Shown here: positions 62,985 to 64,000 of the stretch, in pieces | How positions within the stretch are numbered: the first letter of the stretch is position 1 | Layout: every line of letters starts with the position of its first letter | NCBI RefSeq assembly: GCF_014650435.1 | Contig: NZ_BMUY01000011.1 | Coordinates: forward strand, 124,001-188,000 | Length of the DNA: 64,000 bases | Reading direction: 5' to 3' | Origin: Streptomyces tendae | GTDB taxonomy: Bacteria > Actinomycetota > Actinomycetes > Streptomycetales > Streptomycetaceae | Notes under the pieces: generated by a model | The model's database searches: none | What the model saw: the letters and a program-made list of their open reading frames with translations, nothing else | What the model was told of the DNA's origin: nothing | Program-made: the position numbers and the translations under genes

Positions 62985-63323
62985 CTACTTGCCGACACTG
63001 ATCCTGTCGTTGTCGAGGAGCACGGCGTGGGTGGCGGCCGTGATGATCAGCAGGGCCAGGAGGAATCCGGGGACGGGGTTGGTGTCGTCGGGGTCCGGGC
63101 TGATCGCAAGGGCGACGGAGAAGAAGGCGACCTCCCCCACGACGTACACACCTGCCAGCCACGGCTTCACCACGCCCTTGACCGCGGCCACGACGAACGG
63201 AACGGCGGCGGCGAGTCCCAGCGTGATGATCGGGACCAGCGTCCAGACCACCTTGGCCAGGGTCGACCCGTACATACGGGGGCGCACAGGCGTGAGCGGG
63301 GCGTTGAGGTAGGGACTGGCCAC
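62985..63323 (-). CDS. Small multi-span membrane protein of unknown function
   Basis: A 112-aa protein with about three membrane helices (VVWTLVPIITLGLAAAVPFVVAAV; LAGVYVVGEVAFFSVALAI; PGFLLALLIITAATHAVLL). The GTG at 63323 has GGGAG five bases upstream. No family is recognised. It lies 93 bases upstream of the LigD polymerase gene on the same strand and may share a transcript, but nothing links it to DNA repair. Confidence 0.75.
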   Translation of the reverse strand: MASPYLNAPLTPVRPRMYGSTLAKVVWTLVPIITLGLAAAVPFVVAAVKGVVKPWLAGVYVVGEVAFFSVALAISPDPDDTNPVPGFLLALLIITAATHAVLLDNDRISVGK

Positions 63324-63526
63324 GAGTTCTCCCGTTGTGTCGACGACGTGCAGGAAGCGTGATGCAGCGGTGGCGACATGTCAGGTGGTTCGACCGGCGC
63401 AACACGATCGAGTGATCGGGGCGGGAATGTTGTTGTCGATCAAGCTGCTCGCGACGAGTCCTCCAGCCGGGGCTGGGCGTGGCGCCCGACAGGCGGGAAA
63501 GCGCCGGCGGCGTACAGAATCGGAGC

Positions 63527-64000
63527 ATGGATCTGCCTGTCATGCCGCCCGTGAAGCCGATGCTTGCCAAGTCCGTGGTGAGGATTCCGCCGGGGATGCA
63601 CTACGAGGCGAAGTGGGACGGGTTTCGGGCGATCGTGTTTCGCGACGGGGACGAGGTGGAGCTGGGGAGTCGGACGGGCAAGCCGTTGACCAGGTACTTC
63701 CCGGAGCTGGTGGCGGCGGTGCGGGAGCGGTTGCCCGAGCGGTGCGTGGTGGACGGGGAGATCGTGATCGCGCGGGACGGGCATCTGGACTTCGACGCGC
63801 TGACCGAGCGGATCCATCCGGCGGACTCGCGGGTGCGGACGCTGGCGGAGCGCACGCCGGCCTCGCTGGTCGCCTTCGATCTGCTGGCGCTGAACGACGA
63901 GTCCCTGCTCGACGTGGGGCTGGCCGATCGGCGGGCGCTGCTGGTGCGGGCACTGTCGGGGGTGACGCCGCCGGTGCACGTGGCGCCGGCGACGGACGAC
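63527..64000 (+). CDS. ATP-dependent DNA ligase, 3' end cut by window edge
   Basis: The first 158 codons of an ATP-dependent ligase of the LigC/LigD ligase-domain type. The adenylation motif is EAKWDGFRA with Lys29 as nucleophile; ELGSRTGKPLTRYFPEL (motif Ia) and CVVDGEIVI (motif III region) follow, then DRRALLVRAL. ATG at 63527 has GGAG close by; an in-frame ATG five codons later is possible. With the polymerase on the opposite strand it suggests end-joining functions split into separate genes. Ku is not in the window. Confidence 0.92.
   Translation, partial: MDLPVMPPVKPMLAKSVVRIPPGMHYEAKWDGFRAIVFRDGDEVELGSRTGKPLTRYFPELVAAVRERLPERCVVDGEIVIARDGHLDFDALTERIHPADSRVRTLAERTPASLVAFDLLALNDESLLDVGLADRRALLVRALSGVTPPVHVAPATDD

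Overview
The window is high-GC DNA with the codon bias, GTG starts and 1-14 nt gene overlaps of a Streptomyces chromosome. The gene order (hopanoid cluster, envelope-polymer operon, type I IDI, ssgD, ABC-F/UvrA-like pair, small laccase, LigD parts) matches, from memory, the S. coelicolor region around SCO6709-SCO6770; this synteny is recalled, not computed. I see no phage, transposon, CRISPR array, rRNA or tRNA. The window looks like a core-to-arm chromosomal segment rather than a mobile island.

Layout. 1-8120 (minus): hopanoid operon read from hpnC through hpnD, hpnE, a polyprenyl diphosphate synthase and squalene-hopene cyclase to hpnG and hpnH, which is cut by the left edge. 8374-15474 (minus): a tight seven-gene operon with two CDP-alcohol phosphotransferases, a nucleotidyltransferase, an archaeal-type glycerol-1-phosphate dehydrogenase homologue, a GT2 glycosyltransferase and a two-gene ABC exporter. 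It looks like a dedicated pathway for an exported glycerol-phosphate-type glycopolymer or lipid, and ends in a strong terminator. 15952-17748: zinc-type CDF exporter and isopentenyl diphosphate isomerase. 17750-28354: RsbW-like kinase, enoyl-CoA hydratase, DJ-1 protein, GlxA-type regulator, an SCO6745-family protein, a 43-aa LPFR protein, Tex, an ABC-F ATPase, an unknown protein and a D-amino-acid-oxidase-like protein. 28388-35442: BCCT and APC transporters, secreted M14 and M1 peptidases and a macro-domain protein. 35674-41099: MerR regulator, then a fatty-acid/acyl-CoA operon (CoA transferase, thiolase, FadB). 41307-46303: a saccharopine-dehydrogenase-like protein, several small proteins, endonuclease V, a BNR-repeat protein and an SsgA-like sporulation protein. 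46351-51234: GPP34 protein diverging from an ABC-F plus UvrA-like resistance operon. 51351-53615: dimethylargininase, acyl-ACP desaturase behind a tandem operator array, and a WhiB-like protein. 53808-61849: VOC protein, LacI regulator, two-domain laccase, and two secreted multidomain proteins for extracellular sugar chemistry. 61866-64000: a LigD-type polymerase and the start of an ATP-dependent DNA ligase, on opposite strands.

How parts may work together. IDI, the cluster's prenyl synthase, HpnC/D/E and Shc supply hopene, and HpnH/HpnG extend it; the neighbouring polymer operon also serves the envelope. The ABC-F/UvrA-like operon has a WhiB7/WblC-style promoter, a three-codon upstream ORF and two leader stem-loops, the layout expected for antibiotic-induced attenuation. 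The laccase, the ThuA-PQQ-dehydrogenase fusion (with a TTA codon) and the cupredoxin/3-keto-disaccharide-hydrolase fusion could form a secreted sugar-oxidation chain ending in oxygen reduction. This last idea, and the identity of the polymer, are inference.
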